Notes: generated by a model from the sequence alone, not told the origin. A stretch of DNA of 64,000 bases from Streptomyces sp. CB02058 (GCF_001905505.1 NZ_LIPG01000002.1:310001-374000); one strand, 5' to 3'; shown: positions 46,772-55,390, counted from the stretch's first letter. Made by a program: numbers and translations.

Positions 46772-47674
46772 ATGCGTCCCCTCCACATCGCCCTGGCGGC
46801 CCTGGTCGCCGCCGTCTGGGGTGTGAACTTCGTCGTCATCGAGCTGGGTCTCGCCCACTTCCCGCCCCTGCTCTTCTCCGCCCTGCGCTTCCTCGTCGCC
46901 GCGCTCCCCGCCGTCCTCCTCGTGGGGCGGCCCACCGTCGCCTGGAAGTGGATCATCGCCGTGGGGCTGGTCCTCGGGGTCGCCAAGTTCGGGCTGCTCT
47001 TCATCGGGATGGACCGGGGGATGCCCGCCGGGCTCTCCTCCCTCGTCCTCCAGGTCCAGGCCGTCTTCACCGCCCTGTTCGCGGCGCTCGCGCTCGGTGA
47101 ACGACCGGGCAGGACCAGGGTGCTGGGGATGGCGGTGGCCCTCGCGGGCATCGGCGTGGCCGCCGTGGACGAAGGGGCGGGCGGGCCCGTCCTCGCCTTC
47201 GTCCTGGTCGTCGCGGCGGCGGCCTGCTGGGGGGTGTCGAACGTCCTGACCCGCAAGGCCGCCCCGCCCGACTCCCTCAACTTCATGGTCTGGGTGTCGA
47301 CCGTGCCCGTGCTGCCGCTCCTCGGCCTCTCCCTGCTCCTCGAGGGCTGGGACCGGGACGCCGAGGCCCTGTCGTCGCTCGACTGGAGCGGCGTCGGCAT
47401 CATCGTCTACGTCGCCTGGATCACCACCGTTTTCGGCTTCGGGGCATGGGGCTTCCTCCTGCGCCATCACCCGGCGTCGTCCGTGGCCCCGTTCACCCTG
47501 CTCGTGCCCGTGTTCGGGATGTCCTCCGCGGCCCTCTTCCTGGGCGAGTCCATCAGCCCCCTGCGCTGGTGCGCGGCGGCGCTGCTGGTCGGCGGGGTGG
47601 CGTTGACCTCGCTCGCGAGGCCCCGCCGCGCCCCCGTCCAGCAGCGGCCCGAGGCCGAGGAGGCGCTGGTCTGA
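46772..47674 (+). CDS. EamA-family (DMT) transporter
   Basis: A 300-residue protein with ten predicted membrane helices in two EamA repeats, starting MRPLHIALAALVAAVWGVNFVVIELG. The second repeat runs from about residue 145 to 285. Probably an exporter of metabolites or amino acids, controlled by the divergent LysR regulator. The ATG at 46772 was preferred because it lacks the non-membrane extension upstream. Confidence 0.88.
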   Translation: MRPLHIALAALVAAVWGVNFVVIELGLAHFPPLLFSALRFLVAALPAVLLVGRPTVAWKWIIAVGLVLGVAKFGLLFIGMDRGMPAGLSSLVLQVQAVFTALFAALALGERPGRTRVLGMAVALAGIGVAAVDEGAGGPVLAFVLVVAAAACWGVSNVLTRKAAPPDSLNFMVWVSTVPVLPLLGLSLLLEGWDRDAEALSSLDWSGVGIIVYVAWITTVFGFGAWGFLLRHHPASSVAPFTLLVPVFGMSSAALFLGESISPLRWCAAALLVGGVALTSLARPRRAPVQQRPEAEEALV

Positions 47675-47689
47675 CCTACTGCTCCTGAC

Positions 47690-48478
47690 CTACTGCTTCG
47701 GCGCGCCGAGCCGCAGCAGGTGCTCCCGCCCCGCGGCCAGCAGCTCCGGCAGCTCGGCCGCACCGGGGTGCCAGCGCTTCTCGTACTCCCAGCAGACCCA
47801 GCCGTCGGAGGCCGGGGTGTCCAGGCACGCCTTCAGCGGCAGCACCCCGGCGCCGAGGGCCAGCGGCGTGGTCTCCTCGGCCGAGGCGATGTCCTTGACC
47901 TGTACGTATCCGAGGTGCGGGGCCAGCACCGCATGGGTGGCCGCCGGGTCCTCGCCCGCCAGCCAGGTGTGCATGACGTCCCAGATCGCGCCGATCTGCG
48001 CGTGCCCGACGGTCCCGACGACCCGCGCCACGTCGGCCCCCGCCCGGTGCGAGTCATGGGTCTCCAGCAGGATGCGCACGCCCAGGTCGGCGGCGTGCGG
48101 GGCCGCCGCCCCCAGCCGCCGGGCGGCGGCCGCGTCGGCCTCGGCGGGGTCCTGGTCCCCGGCGCCGGGGAACACCCGGACGTAGGACGCGCCGAGATCG
48201 CGGGCCAGCTCCACCAGCTCCGCCAGCCCGGCGAGCACCGGCTCGTCATCCCCCGGGGCAGCGACCCTCACATACCCGGCGACGGTCAGGATCTCGACCC
48301 CGCCGCGCTTGAACTCCTCCGCCACGGCGGCCCGTTCGAGCGGGCTCAGGCCGGGGTGGACCGGCTCCTCGGGGTGGGCGCGCAGCTCCACCCCCTGGTA
48401 CCCGTTCCCGGCCGCGAGCCGCACCACGTCCGCCATGGGCAGCCCCGGCACTCCGAGGGTCGAGAAAGCGAGCTTCAC
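47690..48478 (-). CDS. Sugar phosphate isomerase/epimerase-like TIM barrel
   Basis: A 262-residue AP-endonuclease-2/xylose-isomerase-like barrel. It begins VKLAFSTLGVPGLPMADVVRLAAGNGYQGVELR; metal-site motifs LLETHDSH, IGAIWDVMHTW and VQVKDI are present, and WVCWEYEKRWHP ends the barrel. The GTG at 48478 has a GGAAGGA site. It converges with EamA. Substrate unknown. Confidence 0.85.
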   Translation of the reverse strand: MKLAFSTLGVPGLPMADVVRLAAGNGYQGVELRAHPEEPVHPGLSPLERAAVAEEFKRGGVEILTVAGYVRVAAPGDDEPVLAGLAELVELARDLGASYVRVFPGAGDQDPAEADAAAARRLGAAAPHAADLGVRILLETHDSHRAGADVARVVGTVGHAQIGAIWDVMHTWLAGEDPAATHAVLAPHLGYVQVKDIASAEETTPLALGAGVLPLKACLDTPASDGWVCWEYEKRWHPGAAELPELLAAGREHLLRLGAPKQ

Positions 48479-48587
48479 GTCGTGTGTCCTTCCACAGGGG
48501 GCCGGCGCGCGGAACCGCCCGGCACTCTCCGGCTCCTGCCCTACGGACCCGGCCGTCACTCCCGCGCGACGCCCAGCGTACGGGCCC

Positions 48588-49187
48588 TCAGCCCGTGCCC
48601 CGCAGGAGCCGCTCCAGGCTGCCGAGCAGCTGCAACGCGTCCTCGCGCCGTTCGCCCTCCAGCACCCGCGCGTCCGCCCGCTGCGGGGCGAGCACCCGCA
48701 GCGCGGCCGCCGCCTGCCGGGCGAACATCGCCAGCAGGTCCAGCTCGCGGACGTCCGACCGGGCCTGCGGGGAGGGGTCCAGCACCTCCAGCACCCCGAG
48801 GACGCGCGCGTCGCTGATCAGCGGGGCGGCCATCAAGGCGTCCGGAACGTACTCCGTGGACTCCGCCAGCGAGCGGTCGAAGGACGTGTTCCGGCTCAGG
48901 TCGTCGACGATCATCGGCTCGCCCGAGGTCGCCACCCAGCCGGCGATGCCGCGTCCCGCGGGGAACCGGCGCCCCACCAGGAACTCCTCGCCCTCCCCGG
49001 AGACCGCCTGGAAGACCAGCTCGTCCGCCTCCTCGTCCAGCAGGCAGACGGAGCTCGCCGCCGCCCCGAAGATGGCGCGCGCCACGTCGACGACCGACTG
49101 GAGCAGCTCGTGCCGGGCTGCGTCACCCGGGCCGGGTACGGGGAAGGACGCCGGAGGGAGCATGGCGTCAGTTCTCGGAGTCGTCAC
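48588..49187 (-). CDS. GAF domain protein, last gene of the radical SAM operon
   Basis: A 199-residue protein with one GAF domain (about 25-165; RAIFGAAASSVCLLDEEADELVFQAVSGEGEEFLVGRRFPAGRGIAGWVATSGEPMIVDDLSRN) and a short helical C-terminus. GAF domains bind cyclic nucleotides, flavins or other small molecules; no catalytic motif is visible. Its GTG start overlaps the protease gene by 20 bases, and it is read with the cyclase and peptide-maturation genes. A role in sensing is inferred. Confidence 0.85.
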   Translation of the reverse strand: MTTPRTDAMLPPASFPVPGPGDAARHELLQSVVDVARAIFGAAASSVCLLDEEADELVFQAVSGEGEEFLVGRRFPAGRGIAGWVATSGEPMIVDDLSRNTSFDRSLAESTEYVPDALMAAPLISDARVLGVLEVLDPSPQARSDVRELDLLAMFARQAAAALRVLAPQRADARVLEGERREDALQLLGSLERLLRGTG

Positions 49188-50049
49188 GGGTATCTCCTGC
49201 CGCAGTGGAGGGACGCGGGTCCGCGTGCACGTTGGCCGCGGACAGGTAAAGGGCGTTCTTGAGCTGAAAGGCCGTCATCCTGGGGTGCCCGGACAGGACA
49301 CGGGCACAGAGCCCCGCGACGTACGGGGTGGCGAAGCTGTTCCCGGTGGTGCGGATCGTCGTGCCGCCCAGCCACGGCACGGACACGTTCTGCCCCGGCC
49401 CGAAGAACTCCACCGGCGGCTCCGGGTTGTACAGGTGCAGCTCGTCGTCCTCCTGGTGGCTGCCCACGGAGATCACCGACGCGAACCGCCAGGGGAAGCT
49501 CTCCACCGGGGTGTTGTGCGCCGACGCGACGATCACCGTACGGCCGAAGTAGGCCTGGTCGGCCAGCCCGTGCAGCTCGGGGGCGAAGCGGGACCGGGTG
49601 GTCGACAGGCTCAGGTTCACCACGTCGAAGCGCTGCTCCACGGCCCACCGGAGTCCCGCCATCAGGACGTCACCGGTGCCGGAGAAGCGCTCGCCGAGCA
49701 CCCGGACGCTGTGGATCTCGCAGTCGGGGGCGGTGCGGCGGATGATCCCCGCGCAGGCCGTCCCGTGCCCGCAGGTGTCGCCGGTGTCCGTCGGCTCGAC
49801 CGTGATCGTCCCGCTCTCCGGGTCCTTGACCACCACCCACGAACTCTCCACCGGGCCCACCAGCGGGTGGTCGAGCTCCACGCCCGAATCCACCACGCAC
49901 ACCCGCACGCCGTGCCCCGTCGCCTGCTCCGCGGGCAGACCGCCCGGCGGCCCCTCGTCCGCGGGCACCGGTACGTCATCGGGGCCGCGCCCGCGCAGGC
50001 TCCAGGTGAGCCCTCGCCCCGGCACCGTGCCTGTTCCGACGGTTCCCAT
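49168..50049 (-). CDS. Cytoplasmic subtilisin-like (S8) protease
   Basis: A 293-residue S8 protease. Catalytic triad D54 (VVDSGVELDHP), H95 (CGHGTACAG) and S238 (GNSFATPYVAG), with oxyanion Asn179 (SAHNTP). It has no signal peptide and no propeptide, so it should act inside the cell. It lies 3 bases after the cyclase/ATPase gene and in the same operon as a radical SAM enzyme and precursor-like peptide, which suggests removal of a leader from the modified peptide. That role is inferred. Confidence 0.88.
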   Translation of the reverse strand: MGTVGTGTVPGRGLTWSLRGRGPDDVPVPADEGPPGGLPAEQATGHGVRVCVVDSGVELDHPLVGPVESSWVVVKDPESGTITVEPTDTGDTCGHGTACAGIIRRTAPDCEIHSVRVLGERFSGTGDVLMAGLRWAVEQRFDVVNLSLSTTRSRFAPELHGLADQAYFGRTVIVASAHNTPVESFPWRFASVISVGSHQEDDELHLYNPEPPVEFFGPGQNVSVPWLGGTTIRTTGNSFATPYVAGLCARVLSGHPRMTAFQLKNALYLSAANVHADPRPSTAAGDTRDDSEN

Positions 50050-50052
50050 CGG

Positions 50053-53000
50053 TCAGCTCCTCTCCGTCGTGGTGACCATGGCCTCGTCCGGCACACAGCC
50101 GGCGGCCCTGCGGGCCCCAGGCAGATGCCCCTTGCTCACGAAGTGCTCCCGCGCCGCCCGTGCCGAGACCAGCGCGGAGGCCTGCCGCCCCAGCGCGAAC
50201 AACGTCCGGGCCCGGTCCAGTTCGGCCGTCGCCCGGACCAGCGGGGAGTCGGTGAGCAGCGACGCCCGCACGGCCCGGTCCGCGTGGCCGGACGCCTCCG
50301 CCGGACGCCCGTCCGCGGCGGCCAGCCGGCCCCGGAGCCCGTCCAGGTCGACGGCGTCCGCGGGGCTCAGCTCCGACGCCTCACCCATGCCCGCGATCCA
50401 GGCCGCCGCCCGCCCGGTCCGGCCCTCGTCCAGCTCGATCCGGGCCGCGTCCAGCGCCACGGCGGTCCGCAGTCCCGCCGCGTCGGCGCGCCGGGCCGCC
50501 TCGTCGGCGCCGGCCAGCAGCTCCAGCGCCGTGCCGCCGCGCCCGAGCAGCGCCTCCACCGCGGCCCCGAACACCGGCAGGAACACCTCGGCCTCGGCGA
50601 ACCGCAGCTTCCCGGCGAGATCCCGGGCCTCGGCGAGGCAGGCCCGCGCCTCGCGGGGCCGGTCCTGGAGCGCGTACAGCACCGCCAGAGGGCAGTTGAG
50701 GGTGAGCCTGACCGTCGGGCGGCCCTCGCCGTGCGCCGCCAGCAGCGCGCGGCAGCGGGCCACCGCCTCCGGGGCCGGCACCGGACCGCGCCACAGGGAG
50801 ATGCCGATGGCCCCGAGAGCGCCGGCCCGTTCCGGCTCGGCCCCCGCCAGGACCGCCTGTTCCAGGGCGCACGCCTGGTCGCGTTCCGCCTCCTCGTGCC
50901 GGCCGGCCTGCTGGAGGTGCTGGGCGAGCCTCAGATGGGACCGGGCCCGGCCGACCGCGTCACCGGCCGCCTCGAAGACCGGCAGCACCTCCCGCGCCGT
51001 GGCCGTGAGCCCGGGGCCGGGGCCCGAGGGATCCAGCACCGCGAGCGCGAGCCTGGCGTGCGCGGACTCCACCGGCACCGCGTCCATGCCGCTCACCCGG
51101 CGCAGCAGCCCGGCCCCGCTCGCGGTCCGCCCCAGAGCCACCCGGACCTCCCCGAGCCTGCGGACCGAGCCCGCGTCCTGCGGGTCCAGCTCGACCGCCC
51201 GCTCCAGCAGGTCGTCCGCCCAGGTGAGGTCGGACCGGGAGGCGGCCTGGGCCCCGGCGCGGCCCAGCGCGGCTGCCGCTCGGCCGCGCAGCTGCCCGGT
51301 CCGGTCGTCGAGCAGCCCGAGCTCGGCCCGGTAGCGGCAGGCGCGTTCGAGATGGCCGCCGACGGCGCCGTCCCCGGCCCGCAGCACCCTGGGCAGTTCG
51401 GCCGCCCAGGCGTGGCGGTCCGCCTTGGCGCGCTTGGACAGCGACGCGTACGTCACCTCGTGCACCAGCCCGCTGCTGAACCGGTAGCCCGACGGACCCG
51501 TCCCCGGTGCCGGCTCCACCAGGCGCCGCCCGGTCAGTGCCACCAGGACGTCCTCGATGCGCCCCAGCTGGTGCGCCCGTTCGGCGGGGGAGACCTCCAC
51601 CACCGCGGGGCCCCGCCGCTCCGCCAGCCGCGCGGACGTCTCCAGCAGGAGGAGCTCCACCGAGGTGAACTCGCGGCCGACCACGGCGGCGAGATCGACC
51701 ACGGTCCGCTCCGTCCGGGCCAGTGCCCCGATCCGGGCGCCGAGCAGGGCCTGGAGCGTGGGAGGCAGCCCGGCGTCCCCTCCGCCCGCGGCGACCCTGT
51801 CCGCCCCGTCGCCCACCAGCAGCTGCTCCAGATGGAGGGGGTTGCCCTCCGCACGCGACAGGAGCCGCTCGTCCACCGGACCGGCGCCGCCGTCCAGCCC
51901 CGCCAGGAGCCCGGCGAGCCGGACACTCTCCTCGCGGGGCAGCCCCGTCAGCTGGAGGCAGCCCTCGGCGTCGGCCGTCCCGTCCGGGCGGCCCACACAG
52001 ACCATCAGCACACCGGCGGGCCCCGAGCCGTCCGCCAGCCGTTCCAGCGTGCGCATCAGCAGGGGCGCCGCCTCGTGCGTGTCGTCGAGCACCAGCACGA
52101 AGGGCCGTCTCCGGGCGGCCCGGCCCAGCGTCGTGGCCAGGGCGGCGCACAGGTCCTCGAACGGGGCGTTCGGCGTCCCGTCGCGCAGCACGCCCGCGCG
52201 GAGCAGGGCCGTCGCGTCGTCGGCCGCCGTGCCGGACCGGGGAACGCGGGCCTCCGACGGGTCCGGGGCACCGGCGAGGTCCGGCAGGCCGCGCAGGGCG
52301 TCGGCGAGGGGGGTGAGCGTGCCCTGGTCGCCGTGCGCGCGGCACCGGCCCGCACCGTAGGTGAGGAGTCCCGAGGCCGAGCGCCGTGCCAGCCACTCCC
52401 GGATCAGCCGGGTCTTGCCGATGCCGGGCTCCCCGGTGACGCGCAGCAGGGCGGCCCGCCCCTCGTGCACGGTGCCCGACAGGGCGGCGTCCAGCGCCCC
52501 CTGCTCGGCGCCGCGTCCGACGAAGGGCACGTCGAAGCGGCGCAGCAGCGCCGGATCGTCCGCGCCCAGGGCCAGCAGCCGGTAGGCCTCCACGCTGTCC
52601 TGCTTGCCCTTCAGCCGGAGCGGGCCGGTGGGCTCGGCGGAGACCGTGGGCCCGGCGGCGAGCAGGGTGTCCGGGCCGATGAGGATCTCACCGGCGCCGG
52701 CGTGCTGCTCCAGGCGTGCGGCGATGTTGACGGTCTCTCCCGAGACCAGGGCCTGACGGGCCGTCGCGTCACCACCGGCCACCACCTGCCCGGTGTTGAC
52801 GCCGATCCGGGTCGCCAGCGTGATGCCGAGCGTGGCCTCCAGTTCCTCGTTGAGCGCGGCCAGCGCGTCCCGCATGCCGAGCGCCGCGGCCAGCGCGCGC
52901 CGGGCGTCGTCCTCCCGGACCACCGGCACACCGAAGACCGCCATCACCGCGTCGCCGATGAACTTCTCCGGGGTGCCGCCCCGCGCCACGATCTGGGCGC

Positions 53001-53214
53001 TCATCGCCTCGAAGTACCGCAGCGTCACCGTGCGCAGGGTCTCCGGGTCCAGTACGCCCGACAGGGCGGTGGAGCCGACGAGGTCGCAGAAGAGCACCGT
53101 GACCGGCTTGCGTTCGTCCTCCCCGGGAGTGGTGGCGACGGCGCACGGCGTCCCGCAGGACGAGCAGAACCTGGCGTCCTCCGGCAGGTCCTGGCGGCAC
53201 GTGGGGCAGTTCAT
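50053..53214 (-). CDS. Class III nucleotide cyclase fused to an AAA/STAND-type ATPase
   Basis: A 1,053-residue multidomain protein. A zinc ribbon (C3, C6, C17, C20) leads. A class III cyclase domain (about 38-200) has Asp44 (LFCDLVGST) and Asp88 (IGDAVMAVFG) metal sites and Lys84 (EKFIGDA), typical of adenylate cyclases. A P-loop ATPase follows (TGEPGIGKTR, 260-268), then TPR-like helices. Probably makes cAMP under control of a ligand-bound ATPase. Embedded in the radical SAM operon, 117 bases after the peptide gene. Confidence 0.88.
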   Translation of the reverse strand: MNCPTCRQDLPEDARFCSSCGTPCAVATTPGEDERKPVTVLFCDLVGSTALSGVLDPETLRTVTLRYFEAMSAQIVARGGTPEKFIGDAVMAVFGVPVVREDDARRALAAALGMRDALAALNEELEATLGITLATRIGVNTGQVVAGGDATARQALVSGETVNIAARLEQHAGAGEILIGPDTLLAAGPTVSAEPTGPLRLKGKQDSVEAYRLLALGADDPALLRRFDVPFVGRGAEQGALDAALSGTVHEGRAALLRVTGEPGIGKTRLIREWLARRSASGLLTYGAGRCRAHGDQGTLTPLADALRGLPDLAGAPDPSEARVPRSGTAADDATALLRAGVLRDGTPNAPFEDLCAALATTLGRAARRRPFVLVLDDTHEAAPLLMRTLERLADGSGPAGVLMVCVGRPDGTADAEGCLQLTGLPREESVRLAGLLAGLDGGAGPVDERLLSRAEGNPLHLEQLLVGDGADRVAAGGGDAGLPPTLQALLGARIGALARTERTVVDLAAVVGREFTSVELLLLETSARLAERRGPAVVEVSPAERAHQLGRIEDVLVALTGRRLVEPAPGTGPSGYRFSSGLVHEVTYASLSKRAKADRHAWAAELPRVLRAGDGAVGGHLERACRYRAELGLLDDRTGQLRGRAAAALGRAGAQAASRSDLTWADDLLERAVELDPQDAGSVRRLGEVRVALGRTASGAGLLRRVSGMDAVPVESAHARLALAVLDPSGPGPGLTATAREVLPVFEAAGDAVGRARSHLRLAQHLQQAGRHEEAERDQACALEQAVLAGAEPERAGALGAIGISLWRGPVPAPEAVARCRALLAAHGEGRPTVRLTLNCPLAVLYALQDRPREARACLAEARDLAGKLRFAEAEVFLPVFGAAVEALLGRGGTALELLAGADEAARRADAAGLRTAVALDAARIELDEGRTGRAAAWIAGMGEASELSPADAVDLDGLRGRLAAADGRPAEASGHADRAVRASLLTDSPLVRATAELDRARTLFALGRQASALVSARAAREHFVSKGHLPGARRAAGCVPDEAMVTTTERS

Positions 53215-53257
53215 GACGATCCCTTCTCTGCGGGGGGCGGGGCTGCGCTGCCCGGCG

Positions 53258-53285
53258 GGCAGGGCCGGTGCGTACCGGCCCTGCC
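53258..53285 (-). terminator. Hairpin between the precursor-like peptide and cyclase genes
   Basis: A perfect 12-base inverted repeat (53258-53269 with 53274-53285) with a 4-base loop in the 117-base gap. It could terminate part of the transcripts so that the small peptide is made in excess over the downstream cyclase, protease and GAF genes. Inference from position. Confidence 0.55.
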
Positions 53286-53331
53286 CCCACGGGGGCCGGC
53301 CCCCGGGACCGGCCGGCCGCGCGGACGCGGC

Positions 53332-53577
53332 TCAGAACAGGGCGCCGCCGGCGATCTCGCCGTGTGCCCGGACCTCGGGTTCGACCGCGTCCAGCCGGCT
53401 CTTGATGTCCAGCAGCACCGCGAGTTCCTCCTCGGTGAGCTGGCTGAGCACGAGGCGCTGCTCGTCGGTGAGCATGTCCACCGGCAGTCCGGCCTCGTAC
53501 AACGCGTCGGGCAGCGCGGGCGGTCCACCGCCCCCGGGCGTCCCGGGGAGACCGCTGCTGTCGGGTGGTCCTGTCAT
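53332..53577 (-). CDS. Precursor-like peptide of the radical SAM cluster
   Basis: An 81-residue peptide. The N-terminal third is Gly/Pro-rich (residues 4-24), the middle (about 34-68) is helical and acidic (LTDEQRLVLSQLTEEELAVLL), and it ends AHGEIAGGALF. There is no Cys and no Ser or Thr after residue 60, so Cys-based thioether (sactipeptide) chemistry is excluded. I recall similar short proteins labelled aroma-sacti cluster domain. Its start overlaps the oxidase stop by 4 bases. The conserved C-terminal end including Phe81 is the likely modified part. Confidence 0.75.
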   Translation of the reverse strand: MTGPPDSSGLPGTPGGGGPPALPDALYEAGLPVDMLTDEQRLVLSQLTEEELAVLLDIKSRLDAVEPEVRAHGEIAGGALF

Positions 53578-54308
53578 GGGGTGACTCCCGTCGGTGAGAG
53601 AGGTCCGGCCCCCCGCGGCAGCGGCGCCGCCGCGGGGCGCGCGAGCCGGACGAACAGCCTGGTGAGCGCGTCGAGGGAGTGCAGGGCACTGACCGTCACG
53701 TCGGACTCCTGGCCGCGGGTCAGCGGCAGCCGGTCCAGCAGTGCGTGGAGATCGTCCAGATGGCCCGTGTCCAGCGCCGCGTGCTCCCGCACCGTCCGCA
53801 GGGCGGCCTCCGGCAGGCCGGTCGTGCGCGCGATGCGGGAGGTCAGGCCGGCGGCGGGCGCGTACCCCTCCAGCACCGCGATGTAGCCGAGCAGGGCCAC
53901 CGGGTGGTGGTGCTCGATCCAGTAGTACTGGGAGCCGGCGAGCGCGGCGACGACCGGCGCGGGCATCGGGGCGAGGGCGTCCGCGGGCAGTGCACCCGCT
54001 GCGCGGATGTCCTCCAGCAGCCAGACGTCGTGGCCCTCCTCCTCCCGGATGTGCTCACGGAGGTACGCCGCCAGGGGACCCGCCAGCGGATCGCCGCAGA
54101 CGTCCAGCAGCACGGCCCGCTCCAGGGCGCGTTCCATCAGCGGAACGGAGGCCCGCACCACGGCGTGCATGGCGCACAGATAGCGCCGGTAGCGCGGCAG
54201 CAGCTCCTCCTCGCGCCACATGTACGCCATCGCGTCGAGCAGTTCCGCGTCCAGCAGCCCCAGGGTGACCCGCAGCCGTGCCGAGGAGCTCGGCCGGGCG
54301 GCGCTCAC
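53574..54308 (-). CDS. Heme-oxygenase-like diiron oxidase (HDO, Haem_oxygenas_2-like)
   Basis: A 244-residue all-helical protein of the iron-containing redox / PqqC-TenA superfamily. Candidate metal ligands are H86, E89/E90 and H93 in REHIREEEGHD, E148 in YIAVLEG, and H176, D180, H183 in REHAALDTGHLDD; WIEHHHPVALLGY is the family helix between them. It starts at GTG 54308, overlapping the radical SAM stop by 4 bases. It likely performs an O2-dependent oxidation of the peptide product; reaction unknown. Confidence 0.85.
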   Translation of the reverse strand: MSAARPSSSARLRVTLGLLDAELLDAMAYMWREEELLPRYRRYLCAMHAVVRASVPLMERALERAVLLDVCGDPLAGPLAAYLREHIREEEGHDVWLLEDIRAAGALPADALAPMPAPVVAALAGSQYYWIEHHHPVALLGYIAVLEGYAPAAGLTSRIARTTGLPEAALRTVREHAALDTGHLDDLHALLDRLPLTRGQESDVTVSALHSLDALTRLFVRLARPAAAPLPRGAGPLSPTGVTP

Positions 54309-55390
54309 CGGGACCCGCCCGGGGCGGTCGAACCGGCCATGACCAGCGGCGCGTACGCGGCGCAGCCGTGATGCCGTACGACACCCACCGGCCCCTGAGC
54401 CGCCCCGCGGCGGGCCGCGGTCAGGTCCAGCAGCGCGCCCGCGGCCCCCGCCGCCACGGCGTCGGCCTCGGCGGCGACCCTGTCGTCGGAACCCAGGGCC
54501 CGGCAGCCGTCGCAGTAGGAGGCGCCCCGGGAGGGGACACCGGAGCGCGCGGCCAGATGGGCGGGGCCGACCGTGCGGATCATGCGCAGCACGGGAGACT
54601 CCAGGGCCCGCCGGCGTACGGCCGCCCAGTCGTCGGTGGCGATGTGCCCGAGGCTCAGGTGGGCGGGGGCCGGGCGCCGGTCCACGGTGTCCTGGTTGCA
54701 GCAGGCGAGCACCGTCCCGTCGAAGGCGACCACCGGCCAGGCGGCCATGGCGCACGGGGAGACCGCGCCCCCCTCCGGGACGGTGCGGGCGGACGCCGCC
54801 CAGGAGGCCGCCCGGCCGAACGGCCGCACCTCGTTGACCAGTGAGGGGACCTGACCGCCGAACTCCTCGTCCACGGCGCGGGTGACGTCCGCGAGGTAGG
54901 GGTCGTCCGCCCCCGTCCCCGTCAGGTGGAAACTCACCGCCACACCCGTCTCCCGCACCCGGTGCACGGCGCGGAACACGTCGGCGCGGGGGATCTCCCG
55001 CTCGTGGTGGGCGTCGAGGCTGGCGGAGAAGTGGTCCACCCCCGCGATGGCGCGAAGGACCGGCGGGGGAACGTCCCGGGAGCGGGCGAAGAACATGCCG
55101 CTGAGCAGCGCCGTGCGCGAACCGGCTGCGCGGGCCAGGGAGCTCAGCTCCTCGACGAGCGCGGGCAGCAGCAGCGGTTCACCGCCGGTCAGCATCACCA
55201 CGTCGGGTCGGTCGGCGGTGGTGAACGAGCTCACGAAGCGCACCAGCCGGCGGGCGTCGGGCTCCTCCCGCACGCTCAGGGACGATCCCGTCGAGCAGTG
55301 GGCGCAGCTCAGGGGGCAGCGCCGGGTGAGGCCGAGCAGCAGACCGGCGGCCGGGAAGGGCCGCCGTCCGACGAGTTCGCCGAGTTCCAT
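54305..55390 (-). CDS. Radical SAM enzyme with SPASM-like C-terminus
   Basis: A 361-residue radical SAM protein. The [4Fe-4S] motif CX3CX2C is C25-C29-C32, followed by GGEP (69-72), the SAM-binding motif. C-terminal Cys residues C213, C230, C231, C293, C296 (for example SPCAMA, LACCNQ, YCDGC) form a SPASM/twitch-like cluster pattern, typical of peptide-modifying enzymes such as PqqE. No RRE/PqqD-like domain is fused. It leads the operon with a GGAGG site at its ATG. Substrate is presumed to be the peptide two genes downstream. Confidence 0.9.
   Translation of the reverse strand: MELGELVGRRPFPAAGLLLGLTRRCPLSCAHCSTGSSLSVREEPDARRLVRFVSSFTTADRPDVVMLTGGEPLLLPALVEELSSLARAAGSRTALLSGMFFARSRDVPPPVLRAIAGVDHFSASLDAHHEREIPRADVFRAVHRVRETGVAVSFHLTGTGADDPYLADVTRAVDEEFGGQVPSLVNEVRPFGRAASWAASARTVPEGGAVSPCAMAAWPVVAFDGTVLACCNQDTVDRRPAPAHLSLGHIATDDWAAVRRRALESPVLRMIRTVGPAHLAARSGVPSRGASYCDGCRALGSDDRVAAEADAVAAGAAGALLDLTAARRGAAQGPVGVVRHHGCAAYAPLVMAGSTAPGGSR

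Noticed and set aside
53332..53577. Classical sactipeptide precursor
   Set aside because: No Cys residues, so no Cys-to-alpha-carbon thioether can be made.
48484..53886. A 1,800-residue open frame on the plus strand
   Set aside because: It runs antisense to the GAF, protease, cyclase and peptide genes. Its composition is the Arg/Gly/Pro/Ala mix expected from the complement of high-GC codons, with no recognisable motif.
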